Shown here: positions 45,685 to 54,785 of the stretch, in pieces
Position numbering within the stretch: the stretch's first letter is position 1
How the letters are laid out: each line of letters starts with the position of its first letter
Origin: JBMNCQ01 sp049366715
GTDB taxonomy: Bacteria > Bacillota > Peptococcia > Peptococcales > BICA1-8
Assembly: GCA_049366715.1 (NCBI GenBank)
Contig: JBMNCQ010000020.1
Location: 1-64,000, forward strand
Length of the DNA stretch: 64,000 nucleotides
Direction: 5' to 3'
Notes under the pieces: model-generated
What the model was told of the DNA's origin: nothing
Seen by the model: only the letters and a program-made list of their open reading frames with translations
The model's database searches: none
Position numbers and translations under genes: made by a program

Positions 45685-47358
45685 TTACAAAGGCCAGAAC
45701 TGAATCCCTGCATTCACAAACTTAACATTTTCGAAACCTAAATGGTTCAAAATAACCTGAGCCTCAAAAGCTCGCGTACTTAAGATGCAGAATACGATAA
45801 GTTCCTTATCTTTAGGAATTTCAGCTTGACGGGCTCTAATTTCTTCAAAAGGTATATGAATCAGATTTTGGGCAGGTACCTGCTTGCCTTTTCTTTCCTC
45901 TTCCGTTCTTAAATCAATAAAAACAACCTGCTCGGATTTTAATTTATCTTTAAACTCTAAGTACCCGATATTTTGGGCCTTGCCGTCAATGATATTTTTA
46001 AGCACATTGGCAGCATTTATAATGTTATCCATGGCCGGGCTGAAAGGCGGTGCATACGCAAGGTCAAGATTAGCCAATTGATGAGCCGTCCCCCCAAAGC
46101 TGACGGCAGTAACTAAAATATCCAGCCTTCTGGCAATATCTCCGGGACCAATCAACTGTCCTCCCAGGATTCTGCCCGTTTTTCTGTCGGCAATAAGCTT
46201 GGTCAAAATCAGCTTTTTACCCGGGAAAAAATGAGCTTTGTCCGGACCGGGGACAAAAGCGGTTACCACATCATAACCTAATTCTTTCCCTTCTTTCTCC
46301 GATAACCCTGTCCGGCCTGCATTCCAGTCAAAGACCTTAACGATTGAGGTCGACATAACACCGGGGAAAGCCTCTTTACCGCCGGTAATATTTGTGCCGA
46401 TGATCCTTCCGTGTTTGTTGGCCGTGGAACCAAGGGGAACATAGACATCTTTGCCGGATACTTGCTGCTTACTTACAACACAGTCTCCACCGGCATAAAT
46501 ATCCGGGTCACTGGTTTGCAGATATTCATTTACGACGATACCCTTATTTACTTCTAAACCCGCTTTTTCGGCAAGTGCTGTATTAGGCTTAACCCCTGTA
46601 GAAATAAAGACCAGTTCACCTTTTATAAAACCCGCATCTGTTTCAACTCCAGCCACACGTCCGTCTTCATCAGTTTTAATCTCTAATACTTTAGTACCGG
46701 TAATGATCTGTAAATCTTCCTCTTCCAGATACCCTTGGAAAGCCAGGGCTAATTCCTGATCTAAAAGCAACGGCATGATTTGATCCTGCATCTCGATAAT
46801 GGTTACGTCCACTCCCCAGTTGGCAAGAGCCTCACTAGTCTCAATCCCGATCAATCCGGCACCGATAATAACTGCATTGGAAATTTCATTATTCAGCAAA
46901 TACTTTTTGATATCTAAAGCATGCTGGGGATTTTTTAAAGAAAAAACACCTTCTCCTTCTATTCCTTTGATGGGAGGTACAACCGATTCCGCACCTGTTG
47001 CCAATACCAGTTTATCATAGGGCAAAACCTTGGTTTCCTGAGTTTTAACATGAACAACAGCAATATTTTTATGCTGCCGATCAATGTCTACAGCCTCCCA
47101 GCCTAACAAAACATCAATATCTTTAGCATTTTTGAAAAATTCCGGGGTCCTGACGGCCTCCCAGGAAGTAGCCATTAAATCCTTTAACTCTTTAACAGTC
47201 GCACCTAAAAAATATGGCAACCCGCAGCCGCCGTACGACAACCATTCACCTTTTTCAACCAAAACCACTTCTGCATCAGGGTTACACCTTTTAGCCCTGG
47301 CCGCCGCTTTAGGCCCTGCAGCAACTCCACCGATAACAACAATTCGTAAATTTTCCAT
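45685..47358 (-). CDS. FAD-dependent CoA-disulfide reductase-like enzyme with rhodanese domain
   Basis: A 557-residue flavoprotein. VVIGGVAAGPKAAARAKR is the FAD-binding motif; SYGGCGLPYF holds the active-site Cys typical of CoA-disulfide reductase and NADH oxidase; VIIGAGLIGIE is the NAD(P)H site; the dimerisation domain follows. The last 95 residues form a rhodanese domain with Cys in VFCILSTRA. Fusions like this are known as CoADR-RHD and reduce CoA persulfides or polysulfide. The ATG at 47358 is five bases after GGGAG. It may act in sulfur or oxidative stress metabolism. Confidence 0.87.
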   Translation of the reverse strand: MENLRIVVIGGVAAGPKAAARAKRCNPDAEVVLVEKGEWLSYGGCGLPYFLGATVKELKDLMATSWEAVRTPEFFKNAKDIDVLLGWEAVDIDRQHKNIAVVHVKTQETKVLPYDKLVLATGAESVVPPIKGIEGEGVFSLKNPQHALDIKKYLLNNEISNAVIIGAGLIGIETSEALANWGVDVTIIEMQDQIMPLLLDQELALAFQGYLEEEDLQIITGTKVLEIKTDEDGRVAGVETDAGFIKGELVFISTGVKPNTALAEKAGLEVNKGIVVNEYLQTSDPDIYAGGDCVVSKQQVSGKDVYVPLGSTANKHGRIIGTNITGGKEAFPGVMSTSIVKVFDWNAGRTGLSEKEGKELGYDVVTAFVPGPDKAHFFPGKKLILTKLIADRKTGRILGGQLIGPGDIARRLDILVTAVSFGGTAHQLANLDLAYAPPFSPAMDNIINAANVLKNIIDGKAQNIGYLEFKDKLKSEQVVFIDLRTEEERKGKQVPAQNLIHIPFEEIRARQAEIPKDKELIVFCILSTRAFEAQVILNHLGFENVKFVNAGIQFWPL

Positions 47359-47464
47359 TACTACTCCCATCTCCTTTTCTACTTGTATCTATTTTCACAA
47401 ACTTTAACAACAAAAGGTAAATTTAATTTCCCTTCAACAATAACAGTGCTTAAAAACAAAAACG

Positions 47465-48403
47465 CTAAATCGAAATTTTATCGTTTGTATTCGTCTTGCC
47501 GACCTGTTTCGCCTCCGGATTTTTACGCGCTGTTAATACCACTCCTGCTACGATTAGAATACCTCCCACCAGATGGGCCGCAAGAAGTTTCTCATTGAGA
47601 AATAAAATTCCGAAAAATGCGGCAAAAACAACGACTAAGTTTAAAAAAATCGATGCTTTGCTGGGACCAACCTCTAACATTGCTTTATTGAAAAATAGAA
47701 ATGCAAAAATAGTAGGAAAAATCCCAAAATACAGAAGGCTTAAATAATGCAAGGCGGATAATTTCGTTATCCAATCTAAACCGTAATAATAGTTTTCATA
47801 AATAATCAACGGCAAAGTAACGACTAATCCGCCGATTATTGAACCAACAAAAATAGTTTTGGGAGGAGCAAGCTTTCCCTGCTTTTTCAATACGATATTG
47901 TAAATACCCCATAGTACAATGGCGAAAAGCATAATGAGATCCCCCGTATTAAAAGTTAGGGAAAGTAACTGCTGCAAATTGCCCCCGGCTACTATCCAGA
48001 TCACTCCTACTAAGGATATCAGAATTCCGGAAGTTTGTCTCATAGAGACAGGTTCCTGCAAACAAATGATACTTAATAAGGTCACAACTATTGGTGCAAA
48101 AGAGTTTATCAAAGACGCATTAATCGCCGTCGTATACTGTACGGAAAGATATACACACATATTAAAACCCAGCACTCCTGTAATGCCCAGGGCCACAAAG
48201 GCTTTCCAGTTTGTCTGCAAAACTTTCCGCTGCTCCCTGAACTCAAACCAAGCAAAAGGTAAAAAGAAAATCAGCGCTTCAATCCAGCGGATATAAGACA
48301 GAGTCATCGGCGGGATACTGCCGCTAACGGCCTTACCTAAAGCAAAATTACCTCCCCAAAACAAGGTAGCTAAAGTCAATAGTACATATGGATTTGTCCA
48401 CAT
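47465..48403 (-). CDS. EamA family (DMT superfamily) transporter
   Basis: A 312-residue membrane protein with two EamA repeats and about ten helices; LFWGGNFALGKAVSG and the INSFAPIVVTLLSIICLQE segment are typical. The C-terminal tail after the last helix is polar. It is the second of three drug/metabolite-type carriers in the window and is not closely similar to the one at 12810. The substrate is unknown. I start it at the ATG at 48403 rather than the GTG just before. Confidence 0.85.
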   Translation of the reverse strand: MWTNPYVLLTLATLFWGGNFALGKAVSGSIPPMTLSYIRWIEALIFFLPFAWFEFREQRKVLQTNWKAFVALGITGVLGFNMCVYLSVQYTTAINASLINSFAPIVVTLLSIICLQEPVSMRQTSGILISLVGVIWIVAGGNLQQLLSLTFNTGDLIMLFAIVLWGIYNIVLKKQGKLAPPKTIFVGSIIGGLVVTLPLIIYENYYYGLDWITKLSALHYLSLLYFGIFPTIFAFLFFNKAMLEVGPSKASIFLNLVVVFAAFFGILFLNEKLLAAHLVGGILIVAGVVLTARKNPEAKQVGKTNTNDKISI

Positions 48404-48552
48404 CACTTACATCCCTTTTACATCTCTTTTTTTAATATTATAAACTATTTACATAAGAAAAGCTTATTTAAATTAATTATTCATTATATAATCGCTATTA
48501 AATAAAATAATAATCGTCATAGCGTAATATCATGGTCCGCAGGAGAATCTTG

Positions 48553-48933
48553 CTAAAATATATTCTCCAGGGTTAATTTTTCAATCTCAGGAATGTGTTC
48601 TAAATACTTATAGAGCGCCTTTATTTCAGCATAAGATTCAGTTAAATCCTGCCGCCGGATATAGGAATTAATATGGGAGATACTGATGTCTATATTGTCT
48701 ATTTCTCCATGTTCAATGAGCATATCCCAAATTAGATGATACTCCTCCCATTTATCTTCAAGATCAGTCAGCTTTTGCGCTGCCTGGTTCCATTCACCTT
48801 TCATAACGGCAGCTTCGATTTCTTTAAGCACTTCTGTCATGTCCAGGGATGTTTTCGCTAAAATATTTACCGCATAAAACGCAAAAATCAAAATCATTAT
48901 GGTTATCATTAAAGTAATGGAAATAACTTTCAT
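48553..48933 (-). CDS. DUF4363 family membrane-anchored protein
   Basis: A 126-residue protein with one N-terminal transmembrane helix (about 5-27) and an extracytoplasmic helical domain with VMKGEWNQAAQKLTDLEDKW, the recognisable part of DUF4363. It lies 15 bases downstream of the DUF421 gene; this pairing is common in Clostridia. Function is unknown. Confidence 0.75.
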   Translation of the reverse strand: MKVISITLMITIMILIFAFYAVNILAKTSLDMTEVLKEIEAAVMKGEWNQAAQKLTDLEDKWEEYHLIWDMLIEHGEIDNIDISISHINSYIRRQDLTESYAEIKALYKYLEHIPEIEKLTLENIF

Positions 48934-48948
48934 GCCAACACCTCAGAA

Positions 48949-49632
48949 TTAAGCTGAAATTTTCTGTTTTATCTGTGCATAAAAAGTTCCGCTGGTATCC
49001 AGCATAGCTACCAGCGCCTCACTGGGATTTTCAATACCAAAATTTCGCAGCTGGCTATAAAGCCAATTATAATCTTTTTGGGACTGGCGGAGATTATCAT
49101 GTTGAACGATCCCGTCTAATATCAGGGTCAACGGCATTTGTACTTCCCGTACCGGTAAATGTAAATCCTGCATGACTACGGGCTTTTGTTCTGCTTTAGG
49201 GATGACACTTATTTCACCGTTCGTTTCTAAAAAAGCAAATTGAACATCTTTTATATTGGGATAATTCTTTATTCTTAACTGTTCTAACAAATCATTAACG
49301 TTATATCTATTTTTCTCTAAAACATCATCTAAAATAATGCCGTTTTTTATTAAAATTACAGGAGTCCCCGAAACAAACTTTCTAAAGCCCTGACTTTTTA
49401 AAGATAAAAAAGAAATACCAACCTGAGCAAATAAAAGAATAAAAATTGGGATAATGCCTTTTAATAAAGGTATCCCCGTATCCTCCATCGGGATCGTGGC
49501 TAATTCCGCAATCATTAAAGTCAAAACAAACTCAAAAGGCTGTAATTGGCTGATCTGCTGCTTGCCCATCAGTCTTAAGGCTATTATCACCAAAACATAT
49601 AAGATAACTGTTCTTACCAAGGTAATTAACAC
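48949..49632 (-). CDS. DUF421 family membrane protein (YetF/YrbG-like)
   Basis: A 227-residue protein with three N-terminal helices (about 4-22, 32-50, 58-78) and a cytoplasmic DUF421 domain (RKFVSGTPVILIKNGIILDDVLEKNRYNVNDLLEQLR region). Members affect spore germination or membrane properties in Bacillus, but the mechanism is not known. The likely start is GTG at 49632 with a weak ribosome site. It forms an operon with the DUF4363 gene. Confidence 0.8.
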   Translation of the reverse strand: MLITLVRTVILYVLVIIALRLMGKQQISQLQPFEFVLTLMIAELATIPMEDTGIPLLKGIIPIFILLFAQVGISFLSLKSQGFRKFVSGTPVILIKNGIILDDVLEKNRYNVNDLLEQLRIKNYPNIKDVQFAFLETNGEISVIPKAEQKPVVMQDLHLPVREVQMPLTLILDGIVQHDNLRQSQKDYNWLYSQLRNFGIENPSEALVAMLDTSGTFYAQIKQKISA

Positions 49633-49729
49633 CTAAAGTACCCCCTAAGTACTTGAAAACTTTCAGTTTATTATTGCCGGGGGCATTAAAGAATATACCA
49701 TAACCGGATTTCAGGCTCTTCCGGAAATA

Positions 49730-49755
49730 AAAAAAGCTAGTCCGCAAAGACTAGC
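49730..49755. terminator. terminator overlapping the nifU stop
   Basis: GCTAGTC (49736-49742) pairs with GACTAGC (49749-49755), followed on the minus strand by a U-run. The right arm contains the nifU stop codon. Confidence 0.75.
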
Positions 49756-50125
49756 CTATTTTTCTATTCTCCAGATAATTTTTAATGGCATCCTTTAAAG
49801 CATCTACCCCGATAAGTGAACAATGCAGCTTATGTTCCGGAAGCCCTCCTAATTCATCGGCAACTTTTTGCTCCGTTAACTTCAAAGCGTCTTCCAGAGT
49901 TCTCCCCTTTACCATCTCCGTAAGTATACTGCTGCTGGCAACAGCAGCGGCACAACCAAAAGTATCAAATTTAACATCGGTAATCATATCGTCCTTAACC
50001 TTTAAATAAATCACGGTCGAGTCGCCACAGTCAGGATTACTGAATTCGCCTACTGCATCCGCATCGGTCATTTCCCCTTGATTACGAGGATTTTTGGCAT
50101 GGTCCAGTACTTTTTCATTATACAC
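49751..50125 (-). CDS. NifU/IscU-like Fe-S cluster scaffold
   Basis: A 124-residue scaffold on which Fe-S clusters are built. The three cysteines lie in NPDCGD, TFGCAAAVASSS and LHCSLIG, with the Asp after the first Cys conserved. It lacks the SufU-type insertion and the C-terminal NifU domains. It is monocistronic here; the desulfurase at 18.6 kb is far away and linked to thiI, so its partner may be elsewhere. Confidence 0.9.
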   Translation of the reverse strand: MYNEKVLDHAKNPRNQGEMTDADAVGEFSNPDCGDSTVIYLKVKDDMITDVKFDTFGCAAAVASSSILTEMVKGRTLEDALKLTEQKVADELGGLPEHKLHCSLIGVDALKDAIKNYLENRKIG

Positions 50126-50304
50126 TTAATTCATCTCCTCAAAACATTAATTGCTCTATGTAAAACATTTTTATTTTATCATATGGCTTTAACAACGGAC
50201 AAGTTAAAAAAGCCGGATTGCCGCTTAAGAACAAACATCTTTGGAGGCATCATGTAAAAACGTCATTGATGATATTCATTATATCATCCTCGGCTATCCG
50301 CTAT

Positions 50305-51237
50305 TTACATCTTTTCTTTTTGAACATTATCCGGTATGGAGCCGTCCCGCAATTTTTTCCGTAACAAACCGACATTGGCCCCGGAATAAATAATTAAGGC
50401 CAGCCAGATGAAACTAAAACTTAGTAAGTGAGTCGAAGAGAAAGGTTCTTTAAAAACAATTACCCCCAGGAAAAGGGTTATGGTAGGAGCAATGTATTGT
50501 AAGAAACCCATCGTCGAAAACTTTATACGCCGGGCTGCCTGCGCAAACCAAAGCAGAGGCGTAGCCGTAGCAGCTCCTGCCCCTATTAAGACTACCAGCG
50601 TCACGAATGGAATACTGCCTACGGCACCGGTACCCTGAACCTGCTTTAGTAAGATATAGCCGCAGGCCAGGGGGGCTATTAGTGCAGTTTCTAAAGCTAA
50701 TCCAACCATAGCTTCCACTTTCAGTAATTTTTTTAAAAGTCCGTATAAAGCAAAACTTAAAGCCAGACTTAAGGCAATCCACGGTATTTTGCCGTATTGA
50801 ATGGTAATATTAAGTACGCCTACCGCTGCCAGAGCAATGGCAAGCAACTGCCATCTGTTCAGGCGCTCTTTTAAGATAACGACACTGAACAAGAAAACGA
50901 CCAGAGGATTAATATAGTACCCCATACTGGCCTCTATTACCTGCTGAGAATTAACTGCCCAGATATATACTCCCCAGTTAACGGATATGATCACAGAACA
51001 AAAAAATATTATGACGGCATTCTTTCTATTCCCGGCCACGGCCTTAACCTTGTCCCAGTCATTAGTGAAAAACAAAAGTGTCCCTACAAATATAAAGGAC
51101 CAAAAAATTCTATGGGCTAAAATCTCCAGGGCAGGTATTGCGTTCAGCAGTTTCCAATACAGAGGGAGAATTCCCCAGGCGGCATAAGCTGCTATTCCAT
51201 ATAATAGTCCCCAGGACTCTTCCTGATTGTTTCGCAT
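50305..51237 (-). CDS. rarD: RarD family transporter
   Basis: A 310-residue EamA-type carrier of the RarD subfamily, identified by GLLYGIAAYAAWGILPLYWKLL at the N-terminus and AHRIFWSFIF. About ten helices. RarD members were linked to chloramphenicol sensitivity, but their natural substrates are unknown. The ATG at 51237 follows AGGTGG. It is a single gene. Confidence 0.85.
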   Translation of the reverse strand: MRNNQEESWGLLYGIAAYAAWGILPLYWKLLNAIPALEILAHRIFWSFIFVGTLLFFTNDWDKVKAVAGNRKNAVIIFFCSVIISVNWGVYIWAVNSQQVIEASMGYYINPLVVFLFSVVILKERLNRWQLLAIALAAVGVLNITIQYGKIPWIALSLALSFALYGLLKKLLKVEAMVGLALETALIAPLACGYILLKQVQGTGAVGSIPFVTLVVLIGAGAATATPLLWFAQAARRIKFSTMGFLQYIAPTITLFLGVIVFKEPFSSTHLLSFSFIWLALIIYSGANVGLLRKKLRDGSIPDNVQKEKM

Positions 51238-51349
51238 ATTTATCCACCTTACAAATTTAAATCAATATTATTATTCTAACATCTTTTTTATAAAAAAACA
51301 TTTATTTCTCTCCGGCAAATAGAGGCCCACAAAATCGTGAGCCTCACCG

Positions 51350-53080
51350 CTAGTTCAATTTTTCATCTTGATTATTTGTTTCCGCAGCTGCAGGAGCCTT
51401 AATAAGCTCTTGCAAAAATTCTGCCGGCGGCCTTACCTTCCAAATCTTATTCTCGGCAATAACTTGAAACTTTTGTCCGCTCAGAATTACTTCTTCAGCG
51501 CCCCTTTTCACAACTAAATTAAGCTCATAGTCAGTTCCCTTCTGATTAAGGGAATCAGTTTTAATTTCATAAGAAGCTAATTTACCCGTCCAGCCATCAA
51601 CCCAGTTTTTATAATTTGTAAAATCATACGTAGTAGAGTCATTTGCTTGCAGTACTAATGCATCACGCCAGTCCTTCTTGGCAAGAACATTAAGGAATTC
51701 TTCCAGAGCCTGGGTCTTGGTCCGGCCGAGAGCATCTAACCCCTGAGCGTTTCTCTCCTGTTCTAATAATTCTACTTTATTTTGATATTCCTCGACAGTT
51801 CCAAAGGATTCTTTCATATAACGGTTACTGGCGTTCCAAATGATATATTCATCAATACCCAGAGCTAAGGCAGTATCAATCTGCTTTTTAATTTCCGCCG
51901 GACCATAGGAAATATTGCCCGGCACCCAACTGGCAGTGAAACCCTGCAGCCACGGCCTAATGATCGCAGGCTTCTTTAGGGAAGCATTTCTTTCAATCGC
52001 ATCCTTTAACGCTTCTCTGATTGTCCCGGCAGGATTGGCATCAGGCACTTTGAAACCGAAATAGCCGGGCCCGTAATGACTGGGGTAAATCATGGGACAG
52101 ATATAATCCAGATTTGCCGTCATCCTCTCCCAAGTCTGCCCGATTTTATCACTATCACCCCAAGAAGTGGCAATTACGCCAAAAACATCTGCGGCAAGGT
52201 GCACATTATAATCCTGTAATTGTTCCCGGGCATAGCTCAGAAATTGCTCGATAATTTCATCTTTATTCACCACATTTTCACCATAGCTTACTTCCTGGTC
52301 TACCTTTTTGGCATTTTCAGGGAAACGTATGTAATCAAATTGTATTTCTTTGAACCCCAACAAGGCAGCTTCTTTAGCAATAGCAATATTATAGTCCCAG
52401 ACTTTTTTCTCATAAGGATTTACCCAGGCTACTCCATTTTTATCCCGCCAAACACCGCCGGATTTTTTTTGCAGAGCCCATTCCGGACGCTGTTCAGGTA
52501 AATTAGGGTCTTTAAAAACCACGATCCGGGCAATCGTATAAATATTGCGTTGCTCTAAATCCTGCAATACTTCCCCCATGTTTTTCACCGGAGCATTTCT
52601 ATTCGCATTAACTTGCTGAACGATTTCAATTTCACTGGGATAGCTCATCAAACCGTTATCATTTTTTACGTCGATCACCATCGCATTTAATTCCGTGGTC
52701 TCAACCATTTCTACCAGAGAGGGGAAACGGCTTGCTAAACCTACCGAATTACCGGTAAGATAGATACCCCTTGCTTTTACCTGGGGATTGGCTTCTTGCT
52801 CCTCCGGGGGAAGGGGGACATAAAAAGGTCCTAATTCCTCTTTTAGAGCCTCTTCTTTTTTAGCTCTCTCCTCCTGCCGTCTTTTCTCTTCCTCTAATCT
52901 TTGCTGTTCTGCCAGAGCTTCCTTTTCCTTTTGGATCTCCTCTGCTGATTTTTGTTCCACTTCGGGCTCAGTTTTCTGATTTGTGGCGTAAAGATCTTTT
53001 TCGCAACCGGCAGTAAAGATCGTCGCCCAAAGAGCTGCTACCAAAATTAGTACAATAGGTGCTGTAATTTTTCCCTTCAC
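51350..53080 (-). CDS. lipoprotein, putative glycoside hydrolase (DUF4015 type)
   Basis: A 576-residue exported lipoprotein: signal peptide with lipobox FTAGC (Cys about 26), a charged coiled coil (about 40-85), then a TIM-barrel-like domain of the putative glycosyl hydrolase family (ARGIYLTG, VIDVKNDNGLMSYPS, IARIVVFKDP, FKEIQFDYIRFP, ADVFGVIA, ICPMIYPSHYGPGYFG, WLQGF). A C-terminal domain of about 130 residues follows. It starts with GTG at 53080. It probably acts on cell-wall or extracellular polysaccharide; activity in this family is not well established. Confidence 0.82.
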   Translation of the reverse strand: MKGKITAPIVLILVAALWATIFTAGCEKDLYATNQKTEPEVEQKSAEEIQKEKEALAEQQRLEEEKRRQEERAKKEEALKEELGPFYVPLPPEEQEANPQVKARGIYLTGNSVGLASRFPSLVEMVETTELNAMVIDVKNDNGLMSYPSEIEIVQQVNANRNAPVKNMGEVLQDLEQRNIYTIARIVVFKDPNLPEQRPEWALQKKSGGVWRDKNGVAWVNPYEKKVWDYNIAIAKEAALLGFKEIQFDYIRFPENAKKVDQEVSYGENVVNKDEIIEQFLSYAREQLQDYNVHLAADVFGVIATSWGDSDKIGQTWERMTANLDYICPMIYPSHYGPGYFGFKVPDANPAGTIREALKDAIERNASLKKPAIIRPWLQGFTASWVPGNISYGPAEIKKQIDTALALGIDEYIIWNASNRYMKESFGTVEEYQNKVELLEQERNAQGLDALGRTKTQALEEFLNVLAKKDWRDALVLQANDSTTYDFTNYKNWVDGWTGKLASYEIKTDSLNQKGTDYELNLVVKRGAEEVILSGQKFQVIAENKIWKVRPPAEFLQELIKAPAAAETNNQDEKLN

Positions 53081-53156
53081 ATTAATCCCCCTTAAAAGAC
53101 ATTATTCTACATATTCAATATATTAGAAATCTTACCATTATTCCACCCCCTCTAAA

Positions 53157-53182
53157 CGAAAAAAAGCAGCACCTGGCTGCTT
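53157..53182 (-). terminator. terminator downstream of trpS
   Basis: AGCAGC (53165-53170) and GCTGCT (53176-53181) form a short stem, followed on the minus strand by a run of Us. It is 240 bases after the trpS stop, beyond repeat copy C. Confidence 0.5.
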
Positions 53183-53269
53183 TACTCCTGCTAAGGTTGA
53201 TATTTTACTATATTTCACCCTTTTTTCGAATCCTTCAAATGTTTTCCACCGGGGGAATTAATTGCTAGA

Positions 53270-53345
53270 ATATAGTTCATAGTTCATGGTTCTTCGTATC
53301 GGTTCTCTGTTCTCCGTTATTTGGAAAAGAGAGTACAGAATACAC
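53270..53345 (+). repeat. composite heptamer repeat, copy C
   Basis: AGTTCAT units, a TTCGTATCG junction, GTTCTCTGTTCTCCG, TTATTTGGAAA, then GAGAGTACAGAATACA. Block order matches copies at 12669-12765 (opposite strand) and 15842-15938, but the units are fewer and more mutated. Confidence 0.65.
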
Positions 53346-53419
53346 CTTATTGGCGGCTATCGTTCCTGGTCCAATCATACTGTAGCCACTGTAGCTCCTC
53401 TACCTTTGGTTCGTAACTA

Positions 53420-54403
53420 TTATCTCCGCAATCCCATTGCTTTTTCTACCTTTTCCAGGGTCGCATCAGCAATAATACTTGCTTTACGGGCACCTTCGGT
53501 AAGAACGTCATCCAGTTCCTGAGAATTTATCAAGGTCGCATATTTATCCTGAATTGGCTTGATGGTTTCAATCACTACCTCAGCCACACCTTTTTTAAAG
53601 TCGCCATAACCTTTACCCTGATACATCTCCGTGATTTCTTCCAAAGTCTGACCTGTACACGCTGAATAAATAGACATCAAATTGGCTATACCCGGTTTGT
53701 TTTCTTTATCATAGCGCACGCTCATCTCCGAATCGGTCGTCGCCCTTTTGATTTTCTTTTCAATAACTTTGGGGGTATCCAGCATAGAGATATAGGCATA
53801 ATCATTTTCATCGGATTTGCTCATTTTGGCTGCCGGATCTTGCAGGGACATGACCCTGGCACCCATTTTAGGAATCCTGATCTCCGGAATTACAAAAATC
53901 TCCCCATAGCGCAGGTTAAATCTCTGGGCAATATCCCTGGTAATTTCTAAATGCTGCTTTTGATCCTCACCCACAGGAACAAAGTCAGTATTATATAAAA
54001 GAATATCGGCAGCCATTAAAGCCGGGTAAGATAATAATCCTCCTGAAATCCCTTCCCTCTGTTTAGCAGACTTATCTTTATACTGGGTCATCCGCTCTAA
54101 TTCTCCGATATGGACGGTACACTGCATAAGCCAGCCCAACTGGGCATGAGCCGGGACTTCCGATTGAATAAATAAAGTGATCTTATGGGGATCAAGGCCC
54201 ACAGCTAAGTAAAGAGCAGCCAGCTTACGGGTATTTTCTTTTAAAGCAGCGGGATCCTGCGGTACTGTCACTGCATGCTGATTAACAATGCAGAAATAGC
54301 ACTCATGTTCATCCTGAAGTTCGACAAATTGTTTTAATGCCCCCAGATAATTACCCAATGTAATCACTCCACTGGGCTGAATTCCTGAAAAAATAACGGC
54401 CAT
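53420..54403 (-). CDS. trpS: tryptophanyl-tRNA synthetase
   Basis: Charges tRNA(Trp). The class I motifs are SGIQPSGVITLGNYLGAL (HIGH-type, here TLGN) and AAKMSKSDEND (KMSKS), with PVGEDQKQHLEITRDIA between. 327 residues is normal for bacterial TrpS. AGGAGG lies nine bases before the ATG. It is preceded by a T-box leader with Trp specifier. Confidence 0.96.
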   Translation of the reverse strand: MAVIFSGIQPSGVITLGNYLGALKQFVELQDEHECYFCIVNQHAVTVPQDPAALKENTRKLAALYLAVGLDPHKITLFIQSEVPAHAQLGWLMQCTVHIGELERMTQYKDKSAKQREGISGGLLSYPALMAADILLYNTDFVPVGEDQKQHLEITRDIAQRFNLRYGEIFVIPEIRIPKMGARVMSLQDPAAKMSKSDENDYAYISMLDTPKVIEKKIKRATTDSEMSVRYDKENKPGIANLMSIYSACTGQTLEEITEMYQGKGYGDFKKGVAEVVIETIKPIQDKYATLINSQELDDVLTEGARKASIIADATLEKVEKAMGLRR

Positions 54404-54437
54404 CTCGCTTTTCCTCCTTTGAATCTATCATGAATAC

Positions 54438-54724
54438 AAAAAAACCACCCGTCCCCTCTTGCTTAGGGACGAATGGACCGCGGTGCCACCCTAATTATCC
54501 CGGAACTACACCGGAATCTCTTAGCCCGCATAGCTTTTGCATATACGGCGTCTGTGTAACGCCCAGACCCGCGCCAAAGCCTACTAAGCATCCCATCCCC
54601 GTTCGGTTTAGTGCTCAAAAGTCCATTCCATAGCGGTCCACCGCTTGTTTCCACCAGCCACAAGCTCTCTGCAGATTTTCCGGTATGTACTCTTCTTTCT
54701 CATCGCCAAAAAGTATTTACATCA
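54438..54724 (-). ncRNA. T-box leader, Trp-specific
   Basis: The conserved T-box core AGGGTGGCACCGCGG lies at 54478-54492 (minus strand), followed by a terminator (54451-54470, then seven Us). The 5' part has the GAGAGC element of stem I and a specifier-loop-like AATGGAC with UGG at 54625-54623. Uncharged tRNA(Trp) binding would favour the antiterminator and trpS expression. Confidence 0.9.
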
Positions 54725-54730
54725 AGAGAA

Positions 54731-54760
54731 ATTATATCCGATGCCTTCTATTTCAGTCAA
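54731..54760 (-). promoter_or_regulatory. promoter of trpS
   Basis: TTGACT (54755-54760) and TATAAT (54731-54736) on the minus strand are 18 bases apart; transcription would start near 54724, at the beginning of the T-box. Confidence 0.75.
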
Positions 54761-54785
54761 GTTTTTTGGGTTAAAGGAAGTAAAG

